Source of the DNA: Kalmusia sp. IMI 367209
Lineage: Eukaryota > Ascomycota > Dothideomycetes > Pleosporales > Didymosphaeriaceae
DNA length: 64,000 nucleotides
Assembly (NCBI GenBank): GCA_027946365.1
Contig: JAPEUQ010000018.1
Coordinates: forward strand, 496,001-560,000
Direction of reading: 5' to 3'
How positions within the stretch are numbered: the stretch's first letter is position 1; each line of letters begins with the position of its first letter. Below are positions 45,478 through 57,544 of this stretch, piece by piece. The notes beneath the pieces are model-generated. The model did no database searches, was not told the origin of the DNA, and saw nothing but the letters and a program-made list of their open reading frames with translations. The position numbers and the translations under genes are program-made.

Positions 45478-46875
45478 TCCGGTCTAAAGTCGAATTCTGG
45501 GAGGTGGAAGCCCCAAAGAAAGGTCGGATGTGCAGATGAATTATTTCTTTGAGGTGCCTTCGAGGGATGCTGCGCTCATGGAGGCTCTTTTCCCGATTTT
45601 TGTGTTGGAGGACTCGAATTGTAGCAGATAATGACCCATTCCCGAAGAACATCTCTTGTCTTTATATTCTCCATCATCTGGGCAGCTAGCGGTTCAATAC
45701 ACGGCGGTGCGGACAGTCCTACAAGCCCGATGTAAGAAAGGGACTACAAAGTCGCGGTTGCGTATAGAGCTAGATTGGGTCGATTGCAGTGTTGATAGAT
45801 CTCAGATCCCGATCGACTAGGGCACCGGAATTTAGGCGGCTTATCGTTGGTCCGATTTGTGTCCGTGGCGCCGTTATGGTCACGTGCCATCTGTCGGGTC
45901 CGAACGTAGAAGGATTCGCCCAAGCACATCATCTAGTCTAGACGCGAACATGGCTTCCGCGCGACTCCGGCCAGCCGCGCTTCTTGTACCATAGAATGAC
46001 ACACGTTGTCTGCCTGATTCCTACCAATTTTGAGAGTGTAAGGCCTTCATTCGACATCGCAAAGTCTCCACCTGTGCATTCAATATCATTTCAACTTCGG
46101 TAGGACAGACAGCTCTCTTGCAATAGCGCTCGTAACCCAAGAGATGGACATTTGATACAAGCGCTAGATGCTTTATCCAGCCTCATTTAGTGCGGCTTGA
46201 CCCACAGAGCTGTATATTAATGAGTCGGCGCATGCTTTCTTTGAGTCAAGCAATTGAAACCCTTGCACGCAATACCTTCCTCACATCTGACCAAATTTAT
46301 ACAACCGAGATTCTCCTTTGCAGCAACTGTTCGAGTTCCTGAATAATCACCATATTCATATCTCCTTTTCTACTCATAGCTTTCATTTGTCTCGCGCGTT
46401 CATGATATCGATTACTTGGCTTTCGAGGCATGCGTAAGAGTTATATCGACTGCATCTTGGCGTCGAATACATCGGAGATGCAAATCATAAAGTTTCCCGA
46501 GGTCACGCTATTTGGCAAGTGTACCTGATCGAAACTCGCCTATGCTCGCGCCCGCAGAAGCCATCCTACCATTCACCGTCCACAACGCGCACGAAGAACA
46601 ACGGGGAAGGCGGGAAGGAACATGGAGGAGTGGTGCCGGAACTCTCTAGCTATTCTTTTAGTCCGCGAACAACATGCGCAGATTGGTCATCCCCGATCCG
46701 GACCGATTCTCCCCGTGGAAGCTAGCACGAAGTTCGGCGCGAGCTCGTATTACGCCCCACACCTACAAACACAAGGCATCCTACAACATCTTGAAACGAA
46801 TTCTTACCCACTCAACATGTCCTGCCGCTCTTCCCACGTTGATTATTCCCTTCCTTTTCTTCGCCGACGCAAATC
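45478..46875. other. Divergent intergenic, MDR gene / EthD gene
   Basis: 1.4 kb without supported gene. Chance frames near 46519-46973 run into the EthD start region. Confidence 0.4.
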
Positions 46876-47304
46876 ATGCCGTACCGATGTATAACCTTCA
46901 TCCACCGCAAGGAAGGAACTACGCCGCAAGAGTTCAGGGACGGCTGGGAAGCACATATGCGCTTGCTCATTGAAGTGACGAAACCTCACTCTCCCGCTGA
47001 ATGCGTGCGGCATTATCCTGCGCGCGTAGAGAGCGACATTGCTCAGCGCGCCCCCACCTCGCTGTCCAGACACGACGGCAATGCGCCACTCGTCTTGCTT
47101 GGAAATACCGAACTCGTAACGTGGGACTGCATGGTCGACTGCACGTATCGGGATGAGCTGCATTTCCAGCAGTTTTACGCCCTTGTGAGCGAGACCGAAG
47201 TTGGAGATAGGATTGCCGCAAGCGAGTATGCCATTTCGGATCCGACAAAGTTGAAATTGGTCGTCATCGGTGAAACGCTGGTGACTAGAGAGGGCGGCAG
47301 TTGA
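46876..47304 (+). CDS. EthD-domain protein
   Basis: 142 residues, no intron. The N-terminal strand MPYRCITFIHRKEGTTPQEFRDGWEAH is the typical EthD opening (hydrophobic strand, then 'T.EEF..yW..H'). A second half with TWDCMVDCTYRDELHFQQFYALV and a C-terminal strand LVVIGETLV makes a dimeric alpha+beta barrel. EthD proteins accompany oxidative degradation or polyketide modification and rarely have proven activity. The adjacent divergent MDR reductase may be a functional partner, but this is only positional. Start fits: the ATG is followed directly by the family strand. Confidence 0.85.
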   Translation: MPYRCITFIHRKEGTTPQEFRDGWEAHMRLLIEVTKPHSPAECVRHYPARVESDIAQRAPTSLSRHDGNAPLVLLGNTELVTWDCMVDCTYRDELHFQQFYALVSETEVGDRIAASEYAISDPTKLKLVVIGETLVTREGGS

Positions 47305-47676
47305 ACCTGCCAATAGAGATGTGAATGTATGGGTGGGAAACTGTGGAACTACACGATGTGAGTGTTGGAAAACAATGCAATATTCACTGAGTGGAATGCT
47401 AACTTGTTTGTTAGATATCGAATATCGACATCAACGGACCGGCGCATCGAGACAGGAATTATGTTTAAGTTTAGTGTACGAGCTATCAAATTGTACATTG
47501 AAATAATGCTCTACATTAATGTACACGAATTGTAGCATATACCACCTTTACTTTTCATGAAGCAGAGCAAAGACAACAGGCTTGGAGTTATGCAGAAAGC
47601 AAAATGAAAGTGCTCGTCGCCCTACCGCGCTACCTTTTAAACTGATCAATCTTGCCGAGCAAGGAAATATCTTCTT
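47305..47676. other. Intergenic
   Basis: 3' ends of two convergent genes, AT-rich, nothing seen. Confidence 0.45.
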
Positions 47677-48045
47677 CTACCAATGATACATGCACCTCAT
47701 ATAACGAATCTGCTCTGCATCAAACGTCCCACATCCCGCATCCCCCTCGAAAGACACCACATCCCGCCTCTCCTTCACATTTCCCCAAACCATCCCACAT
47801 ACAGAACAGAACAAAGCCACGGCCAGGAAGGCGAATAGAAGCACAAAGGCATAACATGCCAAGCCACCGTAAAGATAGCCTAGGACAACATCGTGCGGGA
47901 AGCCAAGGTCGCCTTTCGAAGTCGAGGACCGCTCTGTTGACAACGGTCGGATCGGCAGGGCGATTGAAAGTCGCCATGTTCTGTGGACATCGTGAATAGG
48001 GGCCTGGAGGATGTCGCAGGGCAGTTTGGTGGTGGGATACGCCAT
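47677..48045 (-). CDS. Small single-pass membrane protein, 122 residues
   Basis: A complete frame from ATG 48045. The N-terminal ~50 residues are polar; one long hydrophobic segment follows (VVLGYLYGGLACYAFVLLF continuing to CSVCGMVWG, long enough for a helix hairpin or one long helix), then a 35-residue tail. The coherent hydrophobic block in this frame, and not in the overlapping one, is why I prefer it. No family recognised. Confidence is limited because nothing but composition supports it. Confidence 0.42.
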   Translation of the reverse strand: MAYPTTKLPCDILQAPIHDVHRTWRLSIALPIRPLSTERSSTSKGDLGFPHDVVLGYLYGGLACYAFVLLFAFLAVALFCSVCGMVWGNVKERRDVVSFEGDAGCGTFDAEQIRYMRCMYHW

Positions 48046-48913
48046 AGCTGGGATTCGTCAACTAGTGAGAAAGAGTCGAGGTATTTGGAGGAATACACAT
48101 TGTCTGTTTCGCTATATACAGCGCTTCGTACGTGGGTAATTTTGAGCGTGCTTGTTAGGGGGGGCTAAGTGCTTGAGTTGATACCCCAAGTGTTGTTGAC
48201 AAGCGTAAAAAATGGACTGCTGGTTGCAAGTCCTCATGCTTCTCTATAGTATTGAGGTCGAAAATCTGGCAGTGAGATCTGGGCATGTCACATATGGTTG
48301 GACCGCAATGTGCAAGCCTCTCTCAAGGTGTGATGGGGCAACACACGGATATGCGCGCGTACGTTTCACTCTTTCCCACAACAGTGATTCCGTATCCCAT
48401 GAGCCTAGCTACCAATACGACTAAGATGTTTGGCAGACAAAAGAAGTTTTAGGGGTTCGCGAGATTGTGGCAGTGGCAGTGAAGACGTTGTGTTCAGCAT
48501 TCGACCCTCGGGAAGGAGATGACCAGGTTACACAACCGGTATATTACTTAACGCGCCGCCCAGTCGCTACATGCCCTTTATTTTGAGAGGTTATTGCGTT
48601 GCACAAGTATGCGTCTTATCATGGGAGACCTGTTCGCTTCACAGCCTGCTCGGAAATAGTTCTTCGGGCGCGAGCGCGATGCAGGACAATCGCGCTCGCA
48701 CAATTTGCTCATATTAAGACTACGCACACGTCTCTTTGCTAAGGACTCTGGTCGAAGTGTACAGAGAGCGTTCTGTTGTACCATGTGTACTGGGATTATT
48801 CAGCCTGCGTTATGTTTCCATTCATTGGTATATGTGTTGTAGGATCAGCATCAAGGTGGCACACAGGGGCGGCAGGAACGATCTTGAAAACAGAAAGGTG
48901 GCGCAAAGCCGTG
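48046..48913. other. Intergenic
   Basis: Only short frames; 3' region of the rhodopsin-domain gene on the right. Confidence 0.4.
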
Positions 48914-50195
48914 TCATTCAATAGCGATTGTTCTCGTTACTTGTATCCCTCCCAGATGTTTCTCATAGTCGTTATTTAGCTCGATCTCGTCTTCCGACTG
49001 TCTACTGATGACTGTTGCAGATTGTTGTGTTCTAGCAAGCCTGGCTGCTGAATCAGATTCCTGAGGCCTGGCAAGCGAGATGCCCATGCCTGATCGCTTG
49101 CTCGCGCCGGTCATATGGCGACTGGATCGGTAGGAGCCTGGTTTGCGCCCCATACAGATGGCGTAGATAGGTTTTAAAGCAGGAATGGACCCGCAAATTA
49201 TAAGGAGAATGATTTCAATGCTAAAGCAATGTTAGCTTTGGACGCTAGATATCATTTGTGGTACCAAGACAAAAGCCACATCGTGGGCGGGTGACGCTAT
49301 GATATACAACACACGAAGACTTACCCAGTCCAGAGGAACAACTGAAAGGTCTCCCACGTAATGTCCGATCTTGTATTGAGCGTGCTAAGCTTTGTCGCCT
49401 TAATCGCAGCGCAGATGCCCGTTCTGTGCAATATTAGCATGTGTCATGGTGCGTGAAGATCCTTGCTTACATGCTACCACAGCCAAGTAGCGCGCATAGC
49501 GCAAGACGCTTCTTAAGATCTGTCTGCAAGCCCCACACAAGGGTCACTGGAACAACGGCTAGGTAGAAGTCGGTCAACGAGTGGACGGCTGCACCGTATA
49601 TCGAGAAGCTACTTTGCACTGCAGGATTCCAACACCTTGTCTTTGCCTGTACTGACTTATCCCACAATGCCGCAGGGTTCTCGCATTGAATGAAGGTGAA
49701 CAGTATCATGAGGATGGTGTTGATAGTCGTCCACGCTACTGCGATGTAGAGGCTCCATTTGCGCCACACTGATCTGCGGCTGAGAAGGCGAAGAATTAAA
49801 AAGGCGATGGCAACCTTCCCAGATCCAAGGCAGAAAATGGCAAGCGGTTGGGCGATCCAGTTCAGTTTGATGACATAAGTCATATGTTCAGGGTCTTCTG
49901 CAAGGTAGGCGAGATGGCGAGTACCACCTTGAAAGGAGAACATAGAGACAAGAATGGTAAGAGGGATGAAGACGATCTGTACAATGTTAGCATTGGTCGT
50001 TGCATAACTGATTAGATAGAACCGTACCCAAGTGATCAGCATACACCAATCATCGATACCCACACCTGCGATACTGAATCGTGCGGTCAGCCTCATGCCG
50101 ACGAAGACGAGCGAGAGGACACATCCGGCAATGTAGACAGCCGCAAGATGTGGACCGCGATCGTAGTCCGGGTAATTGGGGACTGTCACCGCCAT
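48914..50195 (-). CDS. Rhodopsin-domain (PTH11-like) integral membrane protein, four exons
   Basis: Exons 50195-50028, 49976-49471, 49423-49325 and 49220-48914 join in phase to 359 residues. Family marks follow in order: GVGIDDWCMLITW after helix 1, GTRHLAYL, KVAIAFLILRLL, FTFIQCENPAALWDK...CWNP, then HSLTDFYLAVVPVTLVW, a late WETFQLFLWTGIE and IICGSIPALKP, the usual last helix. The C-terminal cytosolic tail (~75 residues) is Ser/Arg-rich and acidic at the end. The class is fungus-specific; some members sense surfaces or signals through G-protein pathways, most are unstudied. It is a distant relative of the gene at 1567-2739, not a recent copy. Confidence 0.85.
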
Positions 50196-53004
50196 GGCAA
50201 AGGAAAGGCGTGAATTGGCGAAGAGTCAGAAGCAACGCAGAAGCTCCGCGCACCTCGAGTTTTGTCTCGCACTCCTCCCAGGTTCGCATAATAGGGGAGG
50301 GATCTCCATTACATATGAACCTTCAGGATTGATGCCCCGCTCGAGCAACGCCCATCACGACTCATGGCACACCGCGACCCTGGCGCAGGCGATTCCAAGC
50401 CGTCCGATAACCAATATTTTGCAGGAGTGTGACGAGTCCTGGTATCCAGGAACAGGCCGACACAATGCTTGTACCTGGTCTAGGCTCCACCGGCAACACC
50501 CAATTGGGGAGGATAATGACTGAAACGGGATCGGCATGCACGGTCCCCCGGGCGATTTACCTCGACACGCGCATTAGTGCCGTGATATGTGCGAAGGTCG
50601 CCGTTTGCCACGTGAGGGGAGGGGGTCCAGCCATTCAATTGCTTTTCAGTTCCTTGGAAGTCGTCTTTCCTGCAAATCCTATGTGTTGGAACGAAGACTG
50701 CGACAGTGGTGGCGGGAGGCAGCAACCAATACCAGTGAGGGGACTTTGACCTATAGCGCGGCTGACCCGGGTGTGATCCGCGGTCGTGACAGTTGAAGAT
50801 CCGCTCAAGCAAGTCATGTCGTTGCAATTGTCTGATGAAGTGCCGTGCAGTTTAGAGTGAAGAGCATATCGTATTCAATCGGGAGATCACAGATCTCTGC
50901 TCTGCAGATGGAATGGTGGGGCGCGAATCGCGGTGTTGTAGAAAGTCGATTTGCGATTATGTATTCGGTGTAAAGCGCAAAGAGAAGGGGGCTCGGGAAT
51001 AGGGATTGACCAATCAGGACACCGCGGAGGGTGAAAAAGAAAGGTACCAGGACCCCTCCTTCTGACCGTTGCTAGGCCTTTTCCCAGCCCCCAGTGTGCT
51101 AGGTATCCATACCAACAGCGACGGCGAGCTGTTGTCTCGTGCGCTTCTCGATGACGGCGTTCGCCAACATAATTTGTGTCCTCTCCTTGTACAGACACAG
51201 TGGTGGGTTCGGGGTCAACAGGCACTCTGTGATCAGGCGGCAAGTCCTCTGAAAAGCAATTCCCTCTTCAAGCCCTGAGCGCCAACAATTGCTGACGTTG
51301 CAGATGGCCCTATGATTCTGGGCCAACTGCGTTGTCGTTGTCGGACCCGCACAACCTGAGGCACTTACGTACAGATCTTGGAACCGTTATCCTCACCGTT
51401 GAACTGGAAGAGAGTGCGCCGATCATTTCTAAGAATGGCCTCTTGGGAACGGACCCACTGCTCATACCGTGGCTCATGCCGTGGTTCCAATTCCTTATAG
51501 GAGTCCTATACCTAGACATGCAATAATAGTCCTGGGTACGGAACGTTCATGCTTCTGGCCTACGCCGCCCCCTGCGACAGGATGACAATACAAGGCTCCG
51601 TGTCCTTTGCATTGGCCCAGGTGTTGGCTTGACTCTGGGGTAAGAACCGGCTGTTCGCTGTTAGAGTGAGGACGGGCGGTGGGGGTCTCGACTATCAGCC
51701 TACGTTATCTCTAGGCCGCCTCGTTGCGCCATTACAGAGTCATGGAAACTCACGCGACGCACAGTTTGAGGCGGATTGATATCCGCAATGTGTTGATGGC
51801 TTAGTTCGAGGGCGGCGTGCGGGAAGGATGACAGGAAAAGCAAGGCTGGCCAAGCGCCGAAACCTTAGCGGCGGCCACCTTCCTGTTCTGATGCTTTGAC
51901 CCGATTGGTCTATGTCAATTTGCACCCTTTCTCTCCGTATTGGTTTTCACTGCGTTCTCATGAATAGGAAAATCCCCTGCAGATCTTTTCGACGGCGCGT
52001 GTCTTAATCGCCTTTCGTCGCGTTAGTAGACGCGCCACGTTCTACTAGACACACACAAGTATCTGAGCAGGAAGCCTGGTCCCAGTCGATCCCATGCAGG
52101 AAATCGCGAGTATTTATACGAATGTGTAGCCTCAGCATCGTCATACTTCCTGGCTTGTTAGACATATGCTTCTGTTCACGTCACTGATCAGTGTCATTCA
52201 GCATCGACTCATGCGCACGTACACGGAACAAGCCGTACGCTTTGTTGCCGCGCGTCGAACAATTGTTAGGAGCAGTCTCCTGAAGCGCTCTAAGGGTATT
52301 TACCGGGACGATAGCGACGCAACATTTCAAATGTCGTTACGGATGGGGTCGCAGCGCGAACATGAGGCCATCGCATTTTGTTCTAGCCGATTTGGGATGC
52401 AGTGCTCTCCTGTCATCATCGGAAACACTGATTTTTGCCTCAGGCCTCATCTTTCACTGCGATGCCGACAACACTCAACTAGAAATATTGCATTTAACTC
52501 AGCAAACGCACTTTTGAAGCATCAGGATAAAAATTCAACAGAGACTCTCTAGCAGCATATGGTTGGAGACTCGCAATAGAGCCACCGGCTAAGCAGTCGA
52601 TGCCTTATCCCCACCAGCACCTATTATTTTGAGTTCTTGTCTTTAGAAATTCCAGCACGACTAGACCTAATTACGAACAGAGTATGAATGACTTGCAGTA
52701 ATGGCCGGAGAATTCGTACCGTGAAGATGCGCGCACGGCGCGAGAGTGTAACTACAGGATGCAGTTGTACATACGGCTCCACACGCATCTGCACATCGTG
52801 AGGAGACCGGACTAAACGACACCGAATCTTCCGTCCACACAACGACGCCGCTGCCGTCACGCGAGAGAAATCCTCGGAACGCCTTTCCGAAACACGGCTT
52901 CCTCTGTTGGGGAAGCTTTGGGGAAGCTTCGAAACCCCAAGCTCGAAATACTCAGGCATTGCCATCATCCGACTGCTATTGTAGTCTCCTCAAAGCTCGC
53001 CAAA
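50196..53004. other. Long intergenic region (2.8 kb) upstream of the GH31 gene
   Basis: No supported gene despite several 100-codon frames (50887-51243, 52166-52552, 52624-52968), which lack signatures. Near the GH31 gene it has an exact 11-bp tandem duplication (TTGGGGAAGCT at 52907 and 52918) and a GGCTAA word at 52587-52592 that equals the XlnR core but is expected by chance about once per 2 kb. Confidence 0.45.
52907..52928. repeat. Exact 11-bp tandem repeat in the GH31 promoter
   Basis: TTGGGGAAGCT occurs twice head to tail, 77-98 bases before the GH31 start codon. It includes two AAGCTT palindromes and two TGGGGA words. Regulatory meaning is not established. Confidence 0.5.
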
Positions 53005-55364
53005 ATGAAGTTCCGCGATGGTAGGCTTACAGCGAGCGTGAAGTGTAGGACAGCAGGCTGATTGCGAGAACAGGCATGTGGCTTACGAACGATGCGTTCA
53101 CGGTGCAGTATGCAGAGGAAGTCTACACTCTCACACCTAGAGAAGACAAGAAAGCCGTCACACTTCTTTGTCCGACGCGCAAGATCTTTTCTCGCGGTGA
53201 CACGCTGAACCTCAGCACGGTTTCAGTGGACATCGAAGCTCAGTTTGACGGCGTCATATCGGTGGAAGTAACACACTTTTTAGGTGCACGACGACTTGGG
53301 CCCGACTTCGATCTTTATCCGCACGGCAAACCGGAAGTGGATGCACAAGTGCAGAAGGTCGAGAGCGGAACCACGATTACTTCAGGGGCTTTGAGTGCAA
53401 CTGTCAGTGGAGATGCGCACACTTTCGATGTCAAATTTCATGCAACAGACGGGTCGAAGACAGTCACCTCACTGTCTAACCGTAGTGTTGGACTGGCATA
53501 TTCCCCCGCATTGGCAACACCGAAGCAGGTGGAGGACATTAGTGATCGGAAACACTTTGTGTTTACGCAAACAGATTTGGCTGTTGGAGAGACTATTCAC
53601 GGACTTGGTGAGCGTTTCGGGGCATGGAATAAGATTGGCCAGAACGTCGAAGTCTGGAACGAAGATGGCGGCACGTCCAGCGAGCAAGCGTACAAGAACG
53701 TCTCCTTCTGGCTCAGCTCACGAGGCTATGGCGTCTTCATCGACACCCCTGACAAGATAGATCTGGAAATTGGCAGCGAGCGCTGCTCTAGGCTACAGAC
53801 CACAGTAGAAGGCCAGCGCCTAAATTGGTACATCATTTATGGACCGACGCCCAAGGAAGTCCTCACAAAATACTCGATTCTGACGGGCAAACCCGGAAAA
53901 CCGCCTGCATGGTCCTACGGTCTTTGGCTGTCTACCTCCTTCACTACATCGTACGATGAGAAAACGGTGCGCCATTTCGTCGAAACCATGAACACATCCC
54001 GCATCCCCGTCGAGGTCTTCCACTTCGACTGCTTCTGGCTGCGCGCATTCCACTGGACAGACTTCGTCTGGGACCCCGAGTTCTTCCCTGACCCTCAAGG
54101 CCAAATCAAGCGCATGAAAGACGCCGGTCTCGTGAATAAGATCTCCGTCTGGACAAACCCCTACATTGGACAGGCATCGCCTGTCTTCAAGTACGCCGCC
54201 GAGAAAGGCTACCTGCTAAAGAAGACGAACGGCGACGTGTGGCAGTGGGATCTCTGGCAGACCGGCATGGGCATCGTCGACTTCACGAACCCAGAGGCGA
54301 GCGCTTGGTTCGCGAGCTGCATGGAGAAGCTCTTCGACATCGGTGTGGATGCCATCAAGACCGACTTCGGCGAGCGCATTCCCACCAAGAACGTCCAATG
54401 GCACGACAAGACCGTCGACCCGAGCAGAATGCATAACTGGTACGCCTTCATCTACAACAAACTCATCTACGAGACGCTCCAGAAGCGCTACGGCGAGAAC
54501 GAAGCCGTCCTCTTCGCGCGCACAGCCTGCGCAGGTACCCAGCGCTTCCCGCTGCAGTGGGGCGGCGACTGCGAGAGCACGCCCGCGGCGCTCGCAGAGT
54601 CGGTGCGTGGTGGTTTGAGTCTGGGGCTGGCGTCTTTCGCATCGTGGACGAGCGATATCGGGGGCTTCGAGGGCAAGCCGCCGCCGTGGATCTACAAGCG
54701 ATGGGTTGCATTCGGCTTCCTCTGCACACATAGTCGTTTGCACGGATCGAGTTCTTACCGCGTGCCCTGGCTCGTAGACGACTCGTCCACCGAGCCCGAG
54801 AACTGCACCGATGTCCTGAGACATTGGGTGCAGTTTAAGCGTCAGCTGATGCCGTACCTCTTTGCGCAGGCCGAGGAGAGTATCGCGAACGGATGGCCCA
54901 CGAGCGTGCGTGCTGTTGCGCTCGAGTTCCCTGATGATCCTACGGCGTGGTACTGCGATCGCGAGTTCATGGTTGGTTCGCAGATTCTCGCTGCGCCTGT
55001 CTTCGAGGAGGATAACACTGGCGAAGTGTATCTCCCTCCTGGACGATGGTTTAATTTCTGGACTGGCGAAGAGGTGCAGGGGAGTAGGTGGGTGAGGGAG
55101 AAGTATGGGTTCCTCCAAACGCCCCTGTTTGTGAGGGAGGGGACTGTGCTAGTGTTGGGCCAGGCGGAGGGTGAGGGCGGGTTTGCGTATGAGTGGTTGA
55201 AGAATGGTGGGACTGTTAAGACGTATGGTGTCAAGGAAGGTGATAAGGCTGTTTTGGTGGATAAGTCTGGGGAACAGAAGGGCGTGTTGGAGGTTGGGAG
55301 CGATGGAGAGGTCAAGGGCCTTGATGTTCTGGAGGGTGAGTGGAAGGTGGAGAAGGTCGGATAA
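53005..55364 (+). CDS. GH31 alpha-xylosidase (YicI-like), intracellular
   Basis: A 16-base first exon (53005-53020, MKFRD) is spliced (GTAGGC...ACAG) to 53074-55364, giving 768 residues; this restores the usual MKFRDGMWL start of YicI-type enzymes. GH31 marks: the N-terminal beta-sandwich (GETIHGLGERFG), the (beta/alpha)8 barrel with WLSTSFTTSYDE, FHFDCFW, the nucleophile motif DAIKTDFGE (Asp), and the acid/base segment WTSDIGGFEG. The absence of a signal peptide and the KTDFGE-type motif point to alpha-xylosidase rather than alpha-glucosidase. It would release xylose from the non-reducing end of imported xyloglucan oligosaccharides. The next genes are a sugar transporter and a secreted GH3. 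Confidence 0.9.
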
Positions 55365-55772
55365 TTCTAGACTTGTCCATGCTGAAATAATGGAAATGCT
55401 TCGGGATGATATTCTCGAATCGCCGGATTTGTGAGATACTAATCTTGGCTGATATGCAATAAATACTTAGAAAGATTCGTGATTAATTCACCTTGCAAGC
55501 AAGTATGTTTTGGGGAAGGCGATGGCGGTTAAGGCCTCAAGGGTCGTATTATACATGGTCCGGAAAGAGACTCCACACACAGCATCAGGTCAAAAATTGA
55601 GACAATGTTCCTTCTATACATTATACATCATAGAGTAAGTAGATAACGAGTCTCTAGAATGCTGACGTAGTACTACAATTGACCAATCGCTTCCATACGT
55701 AGCGGACTCAAGGTATATGATGTGAATAACAGTAATGTCTAGTCGCAACATTCGACTCAGTATACCCCACGC
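55365..55772. other. Intergenic, convergent ends of GH31 and transporter
   Basis: 408 bases, AT-rich 3' regions. Nothing else seen. Confidence 0.45.
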
Positions 55773-57544
55773 TCACGCAACCTTCGTCTCCTCATGAGTG
55801 ACCTCCACGTTATCCTCCTTACGATCCAAGAACTCAGGCAGCGTACCCAATGCACGCTCACCAAACAGCAAATCAATCTCCTCTAGCGAAAGTTGCTTCG
55901 TTTCCTACTTATCGTCAGCAAAAGCACCCGACACGTCGGAAATGACCCAAACTTACCTTCCACAAGAAGAAGATAGACGGCAGCGTGACAAAAATATTCC
56001 ACGCTACAAAGATGAAGTAAAACTTGTACGTAATGTCTCCCAGCGCAATAGGCGAAACCTGCGACCACACAGTGCTGACGAGCCAGTTGCCGATACCAGT
56101 CGCGAATGCACTGCCCCTCCCACGAATACTGAGCGGCATAATCTCAGATGCGTAGACCCACGAGATCGGACCAAACGAACAACTGAAGATCGCAGATACA
56201 CAGAACAGGAAGAAGACACCCGCAATGGAAAGGCTGTCTTTGCGTTGGCCTGTGGCGCCAGGGACCTGGGAGCCGATAGCGGCTTCGCAGATGAGCGCAA
56301 TGGTGATGCCAATGGTGCCAAAGAGAAGGGGCTTACGGCGACCGACACGGTCCAGGATGAACGTGATGAAGAAGAGGTTGAAGATGGGACCGACGACGTT
56401 GTAGATACCCGTTACGAGGAGGCCGCGGTGGCCGGTGATGCCGAGATTTGCGTACATAGTGGTTTGGTAATAGCCGATGACGTTGATTCTATGCAATTGT
56501 GTCAGTATACCTTGTGGGGCATCAAAGGAGGGTTGGGGAAGGATTACCCAGTCATTTGTGTGAAAACCTGCATGAACGTGGCGTGCATCAATCTGGTCCG
56601 CCACGACTTGACCTTGAACATGATTGCCCATCCTGGAGCCGTAATGGCTTTCTCGGCCTCGATAGTAGTCTTGATCTCGTGAAATTGTGCTTGGATGTCA
56701 TCCTCGTTGCTACCATTGTAGTGTAGCTTGTGCAAGACCTGAAGGGCTTCATCGGCGCGATCCGTCTCCACGAGATAGCGAGGCGACTCTGGAAAGAACA
56801 TGATACCGAAGATGATGATCAAGCACGGGATGCACTGGAATCCAAGTGGGAAGCGCCAGGAGAACGAACTAGTCTCAGGGACGTGGGCGGAACCGTAGCC
56901 GACCCAGGTTGAAACAATGAAACCGACACCGATCATCTGCTGGGTGATTCCGACGATGAGACCTGGAACAGAGGTTTAGTGTGATGTCCTGATTCGGAGA
57001 TAAAGACCAAATTTTTCGAGATACATTGCACCAAATAGCACAATACTCAGGACGATCTCCAAACTTTGTCCTGTAATTATAGGGCTGACGTACCTCGCTT
57101 CGATGGATGAGCACATTCGGACTGATAGATTGGGACAGACATGGAGAGGACACCAACAGCCCAGCCAGCGAGAATGCGACCCACAAGGATCATAGCCAGA
57201 TTTTGAGCTCCGGATTGTAGCGATGCGCCGACTAAGTTGATAACAGCGCCCACCAGCACCGTCCATCTACGACCGAGACTGTCCATAGTAAAACCGCCCC
57301 TGCTCACAATTAGCTCGCTGGCTATTCCAATGGCTATGCAAACTCACATCAAAGACCCAAACACAGCTCCTCCCGAGAAGGTTGAATTGATAGCTCCAAT
57401 GATAGCCGTCTCTGGGCTCGTATTGAAGAACTTGAGGAAGTGAGGGGACTGGATCACGTCCGTCATGACACCACTGTCATATCCGAAGAGGAAACTGCCC
57501 GTGGCAGCGAAGACCGCCAGTAGGATGTTGAATGCGAGACCCAT
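55773..57544 (-). CDS. MFS sugar transporter (sugar-porter family), five exons
   Basis: Exons 57544-57348, 57299-57094, 56962-56548, 56488-55957 and 55904-55773 join in phase to 493 residues. Sugar-porter marks: LFGYDSGVM in helix 1, MDSLGRRW (the G-R-R/K loop after helix 2), GRILAGWAVGVLSMSVPIYQSE (PxYxSE), FPESPRYLV, the long central loop, FTQMTGINVIGYY (QxTGxN..YY), FILDRVGRRKPLL, VYASEIMPLSIRGRG and the terminal ETKQLSLEEID. All twelve helices are accounted for. It should carry a mono- or oligosaccharide with protons across the plasma membrane. It shares a divergent promoter with the GH3 gene and a 3' flank with GH31, so a role in uptake of the released sugars is likely. Confidence 0.9.

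Noticed and set aside
52166..52552. 128-codon plus-strand frame in the GH31 upstream region
   Set aside because: No recognisable features; similar chance frames on the other strand.
52587..52592. XlnR-type GGCTAA site
   Set aside because: A single six-base word is expected by chance in a region this long.
50196..53004. Idea that the long gap hides a degraded transposon
   Set aside because: No terminal repeats, transposase or reverse-transcriptase motifs seen.
54216..55118. 300-codon minus-strand frame
   Set aside because: Antisense shadow of the GH31 gene.
55798..56682. 294-codon plus-strand frame
   Set aside because: Antisense of the sugar transporter; charged repetitive product.
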